Below are positions 1 to 11,417 of a stretch of 64,000 bases of DNA, in pieces; the stretch's first letter is position 1; each line of letters begins with the position of its first letter. The position numbers and the translations under genes are program-made. Where the stretch lies: contig NZ_FXUT01000008.1 in the NCBI RefSeq assembly GCF_900183385.1, forward strand, positions 62,001-126,000, given 5' to 3'. This stretch comes from Listeria costaricensis (GTDB lineage Bacteria; Bacillota; Bacilli; Lactobacillales; Listeriaceae). The notes below the pieces were generated by a model that worked only from the letters and a program-made list of their open reading frames with translations, searched no databases and was not told the DNA's origin.

Positions 1-893
1 CTGTTGAAACTTTACGTAAACACGGCGCATTAGAATATACAATCGTTGTGACTGCTTCGGCTTCACAACCAGCACCACTGCTTTATCTGGCACCATATGC
101 CGGCGTAGCGATGGGTGAAGAATTCATGTACAATGGCAAGCACGTTCTGATCGTTTATGATGATCTTTCAAAACAAGCGGCCGCTTATCGTGAACTTTCC
201 TTGCTTCTTCGTCGTCCTCCAGGTCGTGAAGCTTATCCTGGTGACGTATTCTACTTGCACTCCCGTTTGCTTGAACGTGCAGCAAAACTAAGTGATGCAC
301 TTGGTGGAGGCTCTATCACGGCGCTTCCATTTGTAGAAACCCAAGCAGGTGACATTTCTGCATATATCCCAACAAACGTAATCTCGATCACAGATGGTCA
401 GATTTTCTTGCAATCCGATCTATTCTTCTCTGGGGTTCGTCCAGCAATCAATGCCGGTTTATCAGTATCCCGTGTAGGTGGTTCTGCACAGATCAAAGCA
501 ATGAAAAAAGTTGCAGGTACACTTCGTCTGGACTTGGCTGCTTATCGTGAACTTGAGTCATTCTCGCAATTTGGTTCCGATTTGGATGCCGCAACACGTG
601 CGAAACTGGAACGTGGTAAACGTACAGTTGAAGTATTGAAACAAGATCTTCACAAACCTTTGAAAGTTGAAAAACAAGTATTGATTCTTTACGCACTTGT
701 GCATAATTTCTTGGATGATGTGCCGGTTCATGATGTTCTTCGCTTTGAATCTGAAATGAACACTTGGTTCGATCATAACCACGCTGAACTTCTAGAAGAA
801 ATTCGGACAACAAAATCTCTTCCAGAAGAAGCGAAACTTGACAATGCGTTAAACGAATTCAAAAATACATTCGTTCCTTCAGAAGAAAAATAA
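1..893 (+). CDS. atpA: ATP synthase F1 subunit alpha (5'-truncated by window edge)
   Basis: This is the C-terminal 296 residues or so of the alpha subunit of the F1 ATPase, the non-catalytic nucleotide-binding subunit of the membrane-bound ATP synthase. The reading frame is open from the first base, with complete codons from position 3. A GTG at 48 is internal and not a start. The alpha/beta family signature [10 protein letters not shown] and the stretch [15 protein letters not shown] are present, followed by the helical C-terminal domain. It heads the visible part of the atpA-G-D-C run, with 34 bases to atpG. The N-terminal half, including the Walker A loop, lies outside the window. Confidence 0.97.
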   Translation, partial: VETLRKHGALEYTIVVTASASQPAPLLYLAPYAGVAMGEEFMYNGKHVLIVYDDLSKQAAAYRELSLLLRRPPGREAYPGDVFYLHSRLLERAAKLSDALGGGSITALPFVETQAGDISAYIPTNVISITDGQIFLQSDLFFSGVRPAINAGLSVSRVGGSAQIKAMKKVAGTLRLDLAAYRELESFSQFGSDLDAATRAKLERGKRTVEVLKQDLHKPLKVEKQVLILYALVHNFLDDVPVHDVLRFESEMNTWFDHNHAELLEEIRTTKSLPEEAKLDNALNEFKNTFVPSEEK

Positions 894-921
894 ATCTGAA
901 TGAGCGAAGCAAAGGTGGTGA

Positions 922-1794
<873 letters not shown>

Positions 1795-1842
1795 GAATAT
1801 TTGAACGACTATAACCCTGCGAAACCCTTTTTGGGAAGGTAA

Positions 1843-3282
<1,440 letters not shown>

Positions 3283-3285
3283 TAA

Positions 3286-3705
<420 letters not shown>

Positions 3706-3711
3706 AACACG

Positions 3712-3755
3712 AAACCATTCAATGGGAGATCCTTCTATTGAATGGTTTTTTATTT
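3712..3755 (+). terminator. terminator of the atp operon
   Basis: Arms AACCATTCAAT and ATTGAATGGTT form an 11-bp perfect stem followed by TTTTTATTTT. It lies directly after atpC. Confidence 0.9.
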
Positions 3756-3845
3756 TCTCTGCATGGATCAGGTGCAAATAATGTATTTTACACGTGATGT
3801 TTGTTAAAATATATAGGTATTTATTGACTAAAAAGGATGTTTTGA

Positions 3846-4082
3846 ATGTACAATATTGTAATGGAACAACCAATCACGATTATTATTTCACACCTGCTCT
3901 TTATTGTGATTACTTTTTGGGCACTGCAAGCCATTAATTATGAGAAATTTTTAAGAAAGAATCGAGTGATCCAGGCGCGCTTACTTTTTGCGATTTTGTC
4001 GATTGTTATTGGCTATACACTAAGCAATTTCTTTTTAGAGTACCTAGACGCATCGAAACAACTAGTAAATTATTTAGGCTGA
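3846..4082 (+). CDS. DUF1146 small membrane protein (YwzB-like)
   Basis: This 78-residue protein has two hydrophobic segments, at about residues 8-28 and 44-64, separated by a basic loop (YEKFLRKNRVIQAR). This fits the DUF1146/YwzB family of small Firmicutes membrane proteins, often encoded between the atp operon and murA. An AAAAGGATG ribosome-binding site precedes the ATG. The function is unknown, and the family call rests on size, topology and position. Confidence 0.75.
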   Translation: MYNIVMEQPITIIISHLLFIVITFWALQAINYEKFLRKNRVIQARLLFAILSIVIGYTLSNFFLEYLDASKQLVNYLG

Positions 4083-4165
4083 TAAGGTTTGAAATGCTGA
4101 AAAGTGGTCAATACTTATACAGTATACGATTATTAACATTGTTTTAAGGATACGTTAATATTTAG

Positions 4166-4195
4166 TTGATATTTTTAGTCAGAAGATGGTAAAAT
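4166..4195 (+). promoter_or_regulatory. SigA-type promoter of murA
   Basis: The hexamers TTGATA (4166-4171) and TAAAAT (4190-4195) are separated by 18 bp. They lie about 80 bases before the murA start in an otherwise empty AT-rich gap. Confidence 0.6.
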
Positions 4196-4277
4196 AAATT
4201 AGATGTGTTTAAAAATCAATGAGAATATTATATAGCCAGATGTAAAGAAAGTTATTAGTAACGCGGAGGGATATATT

Positions 4278-5573
4278 TTGGAAAAAATGATTGTGCGCGG
4301 TGGCAAACAACTTCAAGGAACTGTCAGAGTTGAAGGCGCTAAAAATGCAGTATTACCAGTAATTGCAGCCACCCTTTTAGCAAGTAAAGGTCAAAGTGAA
4401 CTTAATAATGTACCGAATTTATCCGATGTATACACGATTAATGAAGTATTGAAATACCTAAATGCCGATGTTAAATTTGAAAATGGTGTTGTCAAGGTGG
4501 ACGCTACAGGCGAAATTTCCTCAGACACTCCTTTTGAATATGTCCGCAAAATGCGCGCTTCAATTGTAGTAATGGGACCTCTTCTTGCGCGTACAGGCTG
4601 TGCACGAGTTGCGCTTCCTGGAGGATGTGCAATTGGTTCGCGTCCTGTAGACCTTCATTTGAAGGGCTTTGAAGCAATGGGGGCAACAGTGAAAATAGAA
4701 AATGGTTACATTGAAGCAACGGTAGATCAGTTAAAAGGTGCAAAAGTTTATCTTGACTTCCCAAGTGTTGGTGCAACACAAAATATTATGATGGCAGCTA
4801 CACTTGCAGAAGGCACAACAACCATTGAGAATGTTGCGCGTGAACCAGAAATCGTAGATCTAGCGAATTTCCTTAATCAAATGGGTGCCAAAGTCGTAGG
4901 TGCTGGTACAGAAGTGATTCGAATCGAAGGTGTGAAAGAATTAACCGCGACCAATCATTCCATTATTCCTGACCGTATCGAAGCGGGTACTTTTATGATT
5001 GCAGCTGCAATTACTCGCGGAAATGTGTTGATTGAAGATGCTGTTCCAGAACATATCAGTTCACTTATTGCGAAATTAGAAGAAATGGGCGTCGAAATTA
5101 TCGAAGAAGAGAATGGTTTACGAGTAATCGGCCCTGAAAAATTAAAAGCAGTAGATGTGAAAACAATGCCACATCCTGGTTTCCCAACAGACATGCAGTC
5201 ACAAATGATGGTCATCCAAATGCTCAGCGAAGGAACGAGCGTTATGACAGAAACTGTTTTTGAAAATCGTTTCATGCATGTAGAAGAAATGCGTCGCATG
5301 AACGCCGATATGAAAATTGAAGGCCATTCCGTTATTATTAATGGCCCGGCCGAGCTTCAAGGGGCCGAAGTGGCTGCAACTGACTTGCGGGCTGCTGCTG
5401 CTTTAATCTTAGCTGGCTTAGTGGCAGACGGCTATACACAGGTAACAGAGTTGAAATTCCTTGACCGCGGTTATTATGACTTCCACGGAAAACTAAAAGC
5501 TTTAGGTGCAGATGTTGAGCGCGTAGAAGATGAAGTTTTAAAAGCAAATGGAATCGAAGCTGTATTTAATTAA
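4278..5573 (+). CDS. murA: UDP-N-acetylglucosamine 1-carboxyvinyltransferase
   Basis: MurA transfers enolpyruvate from PEP to UDP-GlcNAc, the first committed step of peptidoglycan synthesis in the cytoplasm. The protein has 431 residues. The active-site cysteine is Cys117 in [15 protein letters not shown]. The catalytic-loop stretch [11 protein letters not shown] is present, as is the N-terminal [13 protein letters not shown] with its substrate-binding Lys-Asn. The start is TTG at 4278, seven bases after CGGAGGG. Low-GC Firmicutes usually have two MurA paralogues; this position next to mbl and fabZ fits the main one. Because Cys117 is present, this enzyme should be of the fosfomycin-sensitive type. 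Confidence 0.96.
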   Translation: MEKMIVRGGKQLQGTVRVEGAKNAVLPVIAATLLASKGQSELNNVPNLSDVYTINEVLKYLNADVKFENGVVKVDATGEISSDTPFEYVRKMRASIVVMGPLLARTGCARVALPGGCAIGSRPVDLHLKGFEAMGATVKIENGYIEATVDQLKGAKVYLDFPSVGATQNIMMAATLAEGTTTIENVAREPEIVDLANFLNQMGAKVVGAGTEVIRIEGVKELTATNHSIIPDRIEAGTFMIAAAITRGNVLIEDAVPEHISSLIAKLEEMGVEIIEEENGLRVIGPEKLKAVDVKTMPHPGFPTDMQSQMMVIQMLSEGTSVMTETVFENRFMHVEEMRRMNADMKIEGHSVIINGPAELQGAEVAATDLRAAAALILAGLVADGYTQVTELKFLDRGYYDFHGKLKALGADVERVEDEVLKANGIEAVFN

Positions 5574-5587
5574 TAATTAAAATGTAT

Positions 5588-5630
5588 AACAGAGTGTTCT
5601 TCTTTCGGGAGAATGCTCTGTTTTTTTGTT
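5588..5630 (+). terminator. terminator after murA
   Basis: CAGAGTGTTCT pairs with AGAATGCTCTG (G-U pairs allowed) around a TCTTTCGG-type loop, followed by seven T residues. Confidence 0.88.
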
Positions 5631-5659
5631 TTCGAAAAAATTCTTAATAAAAAAGATCA

Positions 5660-5688
5660 TTCCGACAAATTATAAACTGTGATATAAT
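5660..5688 (+). promoter_or_regulatory. promoter of mbl with extended -10
   Basis: The extended -10 is TG-A-TATAAT (5680-5688). The best -35 at 17 bp is TTCCGA, which is weak, so activity would rest on the extended -10. Confidence 0.5.
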
Positions 5689-5737
5689 TCAAAATGAGAA
5701 AAAGAAAAGGTTTTACAACAAGGAAAGGGGTATCATT

Positions 5738-6733
5738 TTGGCAAAAGATGTTGGGATCGATTTAGGTACTGCGAACGTACTAATTCATGTAAAGGGTAGA
5801 GGAATCGTTGTAAATGAACCGTCTGTTGTTGCGATAAATAATAAAACTGGTCAGATTCTGGCTGTTGGAACAGAAGCACGTGATATGGTAGGACGTACAC
5901 CAGGAGACATTACAGCTATTAAACCAATGAAAGATGGGGTTATTGCTGATTTTGATATGGTTCAAGAAATGCTTCGTTTCTTCCTTCAAAAATTAAATCT
6001 CAAAACATTTTTTTCACGACCACGGATTTTGATTTGCTGTCCAACAAATATTACATCTGTTGAGCAAAAAGCCATTCGTGAAGTTGCTGAAAAAAGTGGT
6101 GGAAAGCAAATATTTTTGGAAGAAGAACCCAAAGTGGCAGCAATTGGTGCTGGTATGGAAATATTTGAGCCTACAGGGAACATGGTCATTGATATTGGCG
6201 GTGGTACAGCCGATGTAGCCGTTTTATCAATGGGCGATATTGTTACGAGCGAATCCGTTAAAGTTGCGGGCAATAGCTGGGATAATGATATTCTTCAGTA
6301 TATTAAGCGAAAATATAATTTGCTTATTGGTGAAAGAACCGCAGAAGCGCTCAAGATTAACGTAGGCACTGCGATAAAAGGAACGCGAAATGAAAAAATG
6401 GACATTCGTGGAAGAGACCTGGTAACTGGTCTGCCTAAAACACTTACGATTGACAGTGATGAGGTGGAGGAAGCTATCCATGATTCTCTCTTTACGATGA
6501 TTCGAGCAGCAAAGCATGTACTTGAAAAAACGCCACCAGAGTTATCGGCTGACATTATCGATCGCGGAATTATCATGACTGGTGGAGGCTCGATGCTTTA
6601 TGGTCTGACAGAATTAATGTCAGAACAGTTAAAAGTCCCTGTACTTCTAACGGAAAACCCATTGGATGTAGTGGCTTTAGGGACTGGTGTACTACTAGAA
6701 GCCTCTTCCACTAAAAAACGTCGGTGGTTCTAA
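5738..6733 (+). CDS. mbl: MreB-family rod-shape actin (Mbl-like)
   Basis: This 331-residue bacterial actin polymerises under the membrane and guides lateral wall synthesis. Seen are the phosphate-1 loop (GIDLGTANVLIHVKG), the phosphate-2 loop (VIDIGGGTADVAVLS) and the adenosine motif (GIIMTGGGSMLYG). The start is TTG at 5738, eight bases after AGGAAAGGGG. Place in the genome, directly after murA and before fabZ, favours Mbl over the MreB of the mreBCD operon. Homology alone does not separate the paralogues firmly. Confidence 0.9.
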   Translation: MAKDVGIDLGTANVLIHVKGRGIVVNEPSVVAINNKTGQILAVGTEARDMVGRTPGDITAIKPMKDGVIADFDMVQEMLRFFLQKLNLKTFFSRPRILICCPTNITSVEQKAIREVAEKSGGKQIFLEEEPKVAAIGAGMEIFEPTGNMVIDIGGGTADVAVLSMGDIVTSESVKVAGNSWDNDILQYIKRKYNLLIGERTAEALKINVGTAIKGTRNEKMDIRGRDLVTGLPKTLTIDSDEVEEAIHDSLFTMIRAAKHVLEKTPPELSADIIDRGIIMTGGGSMLYGLTELMSEQLKVPVLLTENPLDVVALGTGVLLEASSTKKRRWF

Positions 6734-6754
6734 AGTATTTGAGAAGGTGAAAAT

Positions 6755-7210
6755 ATGCACCTCCGAATTGAGCAAATCGGAGTTAAGAATTGGCGTAATG
6801 CGATTGCTTTAAGTGTTGCGCCATATCAGAAAAGATTTATTGAGCCCAATTCTGAATCTATACTGGAAGCAAAGTTTGAAGAAGGCCTTTATCCAGTCGG
6901 TCTGTACGATCATCAAGAAATGATAGGATTTGCTTTATATGGATTCTATAATCGTATAGAACAGACAATTTGGCTGGATCGCTTTATGATCGATTATCGT
7001 CATCAAGGAAAAAAATATGGAACGCTTTTTCTGCCATTGATAGTAGAAAGAATATGCAAAGAGAAAACAGTGAAGCAAATATATCTTAGTATCGTTCCGG
7101 GAAATTTAAAAGCAGAAAAATTTTATCAAATGTATGGATTTCAAACTACTGGAGAAACAGATGAGTTTGGCGAATATATTTATACACTTGATGTCAAAGG
7201 AGAAGTATAA
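6755..7210 (+). CDS. GNAT acetyltransferase, PaiA/BltD-like
   Basis: This 151-residue GNAT-fold enzyme would use acetyl-CoA to acetylate a small amine. The central strand-loop (WLDRFMIDYRHQGKKYGTLFL) carries the acetyl-CoA-binding R/QxxGxxYG-type motif, and IVPGNLKAEKFYQMYGF is the usual C-terminal GNAT helix. The overall pattern resembles spermidine acetyltransferases of the PaiA/BltD type, but the substrate cannot be read from sequence. Its TAA is directly followed by the fabZ ATG with no gap, so the two are translationally linked. Confidence 0.8.
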   Translation: MHLRIEQIGVKNWRNAIALSVAPYQKRFIEPNSESILEAKFEEGLYPVGLYDHQEMIGFALYGFYNRIEQTIWLDRFMIDYRHQGKKYGTLFLPLIVERICKEKTVKQIYLSIVPGNLKAEKFYQMYGFQTTGETDEFGEYIYTLDVKGEV

Positions 7211-7645
7211 ATGTTAGATATTAAAAAAATTAAAGAAATCTTACCACATCGGTATCCATTTTTATTGGTAGATCGCGTTATTGAAGTGGATCCGGGTAAA
7301 CGGGCAGTGGCTTTGAAAAATGTTTCTGCTAATGAACCATTCTTTAATGGGCATTTTCCCGAATATCCTGTGATGCCAGGGGTTTTAATTGTAGAAGCAT
7401 TAGCGCAAACATGTGGTATCGCTATTAATCAGAGTGAAGAAAATCGTAATAAAATCGGCTTGTTTGCTGGGATTAATAATTGCCGGTTTAAACGGCAAGT
7501 TGTTCCTGGTGACCAACTCAAACTTGAAGCTGAAATCACGCGGCTTCGTGGTGCTCTTGCAAAGGCTCAGGTTAAGGCAACTGTAGATGGAGAGGTAGCT
7601 TGTGAAGCTGAAATTATGGTAGCACTTAGTGAGGTAGAGAATTAA
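7211..7645 (+). CDS. fabZ: (3R)-hydroxyacyl-ACP dehydratase
   Basis: This 144-residue hot-dog-fold enzyme dehydrates 3-hydroxyacyl-ACP in type II fatty acid elongation. The catalytic His is in [15 protein letters not shown] and the catalytic Glu in [11 protein letters not shown]. The N-terminal [12 protein letters not shown] is typical of the family. The ATG follows the stop codon of the acetyltransferase immediately, and the ribosome-binding site AAAGGAGAAG lies inside the end of that gene. A terminator follows. Confidence 0.96.
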   Translation: MLDIKKIKEILPHRYPFLLVDRVIEVDPGKRAVALKNVSANEPFFNGHFPEYPVMPGVLIVEALAQTCGIAINQSEENRNKIGLFAGINNCRFKRQVVPGDQLKLEAEITRLRGALAKAQVKATVDGEVACEAEIMVALSEVEN

Positions 7646-7650
7646 ATGTA

Positions 7651-7679
7651 AAAGCGTACTTACGGGTGCGCTTTTTTTG
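7651..7679 (+). terminator. terminator after fabZ
   Basis: AAAGCGTAC pairs with GTGCGCTTT, followed by seven T residues. Confidence 0.85.
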
Positions 7680-7722
7680 ATGGCATAAGCATAACATGGA
7701 TAGAAAAAATTTCCAAAAGGCT

Positions 7723-7845
7723 AAAATTGATTTTTTAGCAAGCACTTCTTTATATAAGTAATTTTTGTCTTAGATGAAGAATGAACTTTTCATCCTGAAA
7801 AATGATTTTTAGTAATTTTACAATAAAACTGAATCAAGCTATCCT
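7723..7845 (+). promoter_or_regulatory. ComK-type AT-boxes and promoter of ssbB
   Basis: One perfect AAAA-N5-TTTT box lies at 7723-7735 and another at 7798-7810. A near-perfect box (AGAA-N5-TTTT) at 7778-7790 is seven bases before the latter. Pairs of such boxes about 8 bp apart are the known recognition pattern of ComK in Bacillus. A promoter TTTACA (7817-7822)-17 bp-TATCCT (7840-7845) follows. The ComK assignment is inference; the boxes are seen. Confidence 0.6.
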
Positions 7846-7875
7846 TATTTCAACAAAAAGAAATGAGGCGATAAA

Positions 7876-8289
7876 ATGATTAATCAGGTAACCTTAGTGG
7901 GACGATTGACAAAAGAACCAGAAGTGAAAACAACAAGTGATGATACTGCGGTGTTAAATATCACATTGGCATTAAATCGATTTGGACGCGGACGAAGAAT
8001 TGAACAGGAAGCCGATTTTATTCCATGTGTAATTTGGGGGAGACGTGCAGAGGAAACCGCAAAATATTGTCGAAAAGGCAGTTTGATAGGATTGACAGGT
8101 GAAATTCAAACGCGCAGTTATTTGAATAAAGAGGAAAAACGAATTTTTATTGTGGAAGTTGTTGCGCATAAAATCCGCTATTTAAGTTCAGCAAGAGCAG
8201 AACAGAAGAATGATGGGAACAAAGATGAAGCTTTTATGGTGGGTGAAGAAGATCTTTCCGTTACGACAGAAGAAAAAAATAAAGAATAA
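7876..8289 (+). CDS. ssbB: single-stranded DNA-binding protein, competence (SsbB/YwpH) type
   Basis: This 137-residue OB-fold protein binds single-stranded DNA. The N-terminus MINQVTLVGRLTKEPEV is typical of SSB, followed by the OB strands up to about residue 105. The tail is short, and it lacks the acidic DDDLPF tip that recruits partners in housekeeping SSB. B. subtilis SsbB also lacks this tip and serves DNA uptake. It stands alone between two terminators, next to fabZ as in Bacillus (ywpB/ywpH). AAAA-N5-TTTT boxes upstream support competence control. The housekeeping ssb should lie elsewhere, between rpsF and rpsR. Confidence 0.88.
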   Translation: MINQVTLVGRLTKEPEVKTTSDDTAVLNITLALNRFGRGRRIEQEADFIPCVIWGRRAEETAKYCRKGSLIGLTGEIQTRSYLNKEEKRIFIVEVVAHKIRYLSSARAEQKNDGNKDEAFMVGEEDLSVTTEEKNKE

Positions 8290-8326
8290 ATAGAGGTAAG
8301 GAAGGATTTTCAAACAGAGATACTTA

Positions 8327-8361
8327 GAAGGCGTTCACTATAAATGGGAGCGCCTTTTTTA
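8327..8361 (+). terminator. terminator after ssbB
   Basis: AAGGCGTTC pairs with GAGCGCCTT around a short loop, followed by TTTTTT. Confidence 0.87.
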
Positions 8362-8433
8362 TAACTCTGGGGATAGGAAGTAGGGGGGTTTTGTGATAAA
8401 CTGAAATATAATAAGTAAATCTAGGAGTCAAGT

Positions 8434-9180
8434 ATGGAAAAAAGTACAGTGCGTGTATTAGATATTCCTTTTTATAATATAAGCCAAGCAGCATTTATAG
8501 AAGAACTGCTTTTTTGTGCAGACCAAAATCAAAAAAAATTCGTTGTAACGGCTAATCCAGAAATTGTTATGAATACAAAGGCAGATGTTCATTTTAAACA
8601 AATTGTCACCAGTGCCGATTACATTGTTCCAGATGGTGTTGGGATTGTCATGGCGGCAGAAAGATTAGGAACCCCTTTAAAGGAGCGAGTAACGGGATTT
8701 GATACATTGGTAGGGATTTTGAATAAAGCGCCTGAAAAACAATTTAGGGTTTATTTTCTAGGAGCTACGCCAGAAGTTTCTAGTAAATTAATGGAAAAGA
8801 TGAAAATTAGTTACCCTAATTTAATGATTGCTGGAAGCCATCATGGCTACTTCGATTTAGAAGAAAGCGAGAATATCACGCAGGAAATCATAGATACCGG
8901 GGCCGATTTTATTTTTGTCGCTTTAGGATCGCCTGCACAAGAAAAATGGATACTATCTCATTTCCATCGGTTTCCAAAAGGGATTTTTATGGGGGTTGGC
9001 GGTTGTTTTGATGTGCTTTCTGGATCGGTCAAACGCGCACCTCAATGGATGATCAAATGGAAACTTGAATGGGTATATCGCTTTATTACGAATCCTTCCA
9101 GATGGCGCCGCTTTTTTGCTATTCCTCGTTTCATGAGAGAAGTAAAAAAAGAAGTGCGAAGAAAAGAAGTGGGTAAATGA
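8434..9180 (+). CDS. tagA: TagA/WecG-family N-acetylmannosaminyltransferase
   Basis: This 248-residue GT26 glycosyltransferase would add ManNAc to undecaprenyl-PP-GlcNAc, forming the linkage unit of wall teichoic acid at the inner membrane face. Family blocks are seen: NPEIVMNTKAD, the core PDGVGIVMAAERLG followed by ERVTGFD, and FVALGSPAQEKW. A basic C-terminal tail rich in Arg and Lys is usual for membrane association. The preceding TAGGAG is a fair ribosome-binding site. The last bases overlap the next gene in an ATGA arrangement, and tagO follows two genes on, which supports the wall-polymer role. Confidence 0.9.
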   Translation: MEKSTVRVLDIPFYNISQAAFIEELLFCADQNQKKFVVTANPEIVMNTKADVHFKQIVTSADYIVPDGVGIVMAAERLGTPLKERVTGFDTLVGILNKAPEKQFRVYFLGATPEVSSKLMEKMKISYPNLMIAGSHHGYFDLEESENITQEIIDTGADFIFVALGSPAQEKWILSHFHRFPKGIFMGVGGCFDVLSGSVKRAPQWMIKWKLEWVYRFITNPSRWRRFFAIPRFMREVKKEVRRKEVGK

Positions 9181-10289
9181 GAATTAAACAAGTCACTCTT
9201 TATCATGTCAAAATTCCGATGGTTGTGCCTTTTGTAACGAGTTATGGAGACCTGTATGAAAAAGAATGCGTCCTTGTGGAAGTAATGGATGAAGAGGGAA
9301 TTCGTGGATACGGTGAATTAGAAGCGTTTCCTTTGCCGGACTATATAGAGGAATTCTTATTTGCCGCTAAATTTATCTTGGAGAAAGTAATCGTCCCCCA
9401 AATGAATGGTTGGGAGTTTTCACATCCCAGCGAATTTCAGACCCGTTTCTCTTGGATACGCGGCAATGAAATGGCAAAAGCTGCTGTTGAATCAGCGTTG
9501 TGGGATCTTTATGCAAAAAAAAATACACAGTCTCTACAAAAAGCTTTAGGTGGAGAAGGCATCTTTTTAGATGTTGGGGTTAGTTTGGGTATTCAAAAAA
9601 GTCCAGCAGAGCTTGTAGCCCGAGTGACAAGTTATGTCCATCAAGGCTATAAACGTATTAAAGTAAAAATTAAACCAGATCATGATCTAACTTATATCGC
9701 TGCTGTTCGTGAGGCATTTCCGGAGATACTATTGATGGCAGATGCCAATTCAGCATATACTTTAGCAGACTTTGACAGATTAAAAGATTTGGATAGATTT
9801 CAATTAGCAATGATTGAGCAGCCCTTTTCTATTAGAGATTTTATTTTTCATGCCCAATTACAAAAACAAATCCAAACCCCCATTTGCTTAGATGAAAATA
9901 TTCGCTCTGTTAATGACGTGAACCAAGCGTATCGGATGGAAAGTTGCCGAGCAATTAATTTAAAAATGGCAAGAGTTGGCGGCCACACTGAAGCGCTCAA
10001 GATTATTAATTATTGCCATGAAAAAGGGTTGATTGTATGGTGTGGAGGCATGCTTGAAGCAGGTATCGGTCGGGCGCATAATCTTGCACTGGCTTCTCGA
10101 AAGGAATTTAATTTTCCAGGGGATATTTCAGCTACAAATCGGTATTTTAATGAGGATATTATTGAAGAGGAATTCAAATTGCAGGATGGCCGGTTGGAGG
10201 TTCCACAAAAAATGGGAATTGGTGTAGAAATAAGTATGAAAAAAATAGAAAAATTTATAGACAGCAAACAATTGATCAAGTTGGGGTAG
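9177..10289 (+). CDS. menC: o-succinylbenzoate synthase / N-acylamino acid racemase family
   Basis: This 370-residue enolase-superfamily enzyme would dehydrate SHCHC to o-succinylbenzoate in menaquinone synthesis. Seen are the catalytic Lys-x-Lys in RIKVKIKPD, metal ligands in LMADANSAY (Asp), MIEQPF (Glu) and CLDENI (Asp), the second catalytic Lys in NLKMARVGG, and the OSBS/NSAR signature CGGMLEAGIGRAHN. Some members of this family are promiscuous racemases. I recall that Listeria carries menC here, away from its other men genes. The ATG overlaps the tagA stop by four bases (ATGA), so its translation is coupled to a teichoic acid gene. Confidence 0.85.
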   Translation: MRIKQVTLYHVKIPMVVPFVTSYGDLYEKECVLVEVMDEEGIRGYGELEAFPLPDYIEEFLFAAKFILEKVIVPQMNGWEFSHPSEFQTRFSWIRGNEMAKAAVESALWDLYAKKNTQSLQKALGGEGIFLDVGVSLGIQKSPAELVARVTSYVHQGYKRIKVKIKPDHDLTYIAAVREAFPEILLMADANSAYTLADFDRLKDLDRFQLAMIEQPFSIRDFIFHAQLQKQIQTPICLDENIRSVNDVNQAYRMESCRAINLKMARVGGHTEALKIINYCHEKGLIVWCGGMLEAGIGRAHNLALASRKEFNFPGDISATNRYFNEDIIEEEFKLQDGRLEVPQKMGIGVEISMKKIEKFIDSKQLIKLG

Positions 10290-10307
10290 AATGGAGCTGA
10301 AACAGGA

Positions 10308-11357
10308 TTGTTGACATGGGTTATTATTACATTTATTAGCGGGATTATTTTGATCCCTATTATTAGGAAAGTAGCTTTTCTTATTCATGCTGTTGATACT
10401 CCTCGTGAGCGGCACGCGCATATAAAGCCGACACCAACATTGGGCGGATTAGCAATTTTTATCAGCTTTTCGATTGGTTTCTTTTTGGCTCCGATTGATC
10501 GTACAGGAACATTACCTGTATATTTAGGCGCGGTAATTATTCTACTTACGGGATTAATTGACGATGTGATTGAATTATCCCCTAAATTGAAATTACTTGG
10601 TCAAATATTGGCTGCTGTTTGCGTAACGATTTGGGGACAAGTTACGATTGAATTTATTAATGTTCCTTTTTTCGGCCCGTTAGACTTTGGTGTATTTGCG
10701 ATTCCAATTTCTATTATTTGGGTGGTTGCAATAATTAATGCGATAAACCTCATCGATGGATTGGATGGTCTTGCCGGCGGGGTATCAATCATAGCTTTAA
10801 TGACAATAGCAGGCATGGCCCTATTATTACAAGATGCTTTTGTGGCACCTGTAGCATTTTTATTAGTTGCAGCTACACTCAGCTTTTTGATTTTTAATTT
10901 CCCACCAGCTTCCATTTTCATGGGAGATACGGGAGCGTTATTTTTAGGTTATATGATTGCGGTATTATCATTAATGGGCTTTAAAAATGTTACATTCATC
11001 TCACTGCTTGTTCCGCTAATCATTCTAGGTGTGCCTTTATCAGATACGTTTTTTGCGATTGTTCGACGTCTGAAGAAAAAGATGCCTGTATCATCAGCAG
11101 ATCGTTCACATATCCATCATCGTCTAATGGCATTAGGTTTTACACAGCGCCAAACGGTCTTACTCATTTATTGTATGGCATTACTTTTTTCAATTACAGG
11201 TTTTATTTTTTCATTTTCAACAACCTGGGGTTCTGTTGTCTTACTGCTTTTATTAGCACTATTGATTGAAATCATTGTGGAGTTCATTGGCTTAGTTGGA
11301 GAAGATTATCGTCCCATCTTAAATATTCTTCAAAAAATTCATCGCAAGAGACCATAG
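10308..11357 (+). CDS. tagO: undecaprenyl-phosphate GlcNAc-1-phosphate transferase
   Basis: This 349-residue polytopic membrane enzyme (about 10-11 hydrophobic segments) starts wall teichoic acid synthesis by placing GlcNAc-1-P on undecaprenyl phosphate. Cytoplasmic loop motifs of the family are clear: the Asp-Asp pair in GLIDDVIELSPK, NAINLIDGLDGLAGG, FMGDTGALFLGY and the basic HIHHRLMALGFTQRQ loop. The start is TTG at 10308 (or the adjacent TTG at 10311), 11 bases after GGAG. It ends at a terminator shared with the convergent lytR. Confidence 0.93.
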   Translation: MLTWVIITFISGIILIPIIRKVAFLIHAVDTPRERHAHIKPTPTLGGLAIFISFSIGFFLAPIDRTGTLPVYLGAVIILLTGLIDDVIELSPKLKLLGQILAAVCVTIWGQVTIEFINVPFFGPLDFGVFAIPISIIWVVAIINAINLIDGLDGLAGGVSIIALMTIAGMALLLQDAFVAPVAFLLVAATLSFLIFNFPPASIFMGDTGALFLGYMIAVLSLMGFKNVTFISLLVPLIILGVPLSDTFFAIVRRLKKKMPVSSADRSHIHHRLMALGFTQRQTVLLIYCMALLFSITGFIFSFSTTWGSVVLLLLLALLIEIIVEFIGLVGEDYRPILNILQKIHRKRP

Positions 11358-11358
11358 A

Positions 11359-11417
11359 AAAACGGTGTAACACTTTAGAAGTAATTAAAAACTTCTAAGT
11401 CTTACACCGCTTTTTTA
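11359..11417. terminator. bidirectional terminator between tagO and lytR
   Basis: CGGTGTAA and TTACACCG flank an inner stem of CTTTAGAAG-type arms. There is an A-tract on the left and TTTTTT on the right, so it can stop transcription from both convergent genes. Confidence 0.85.
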
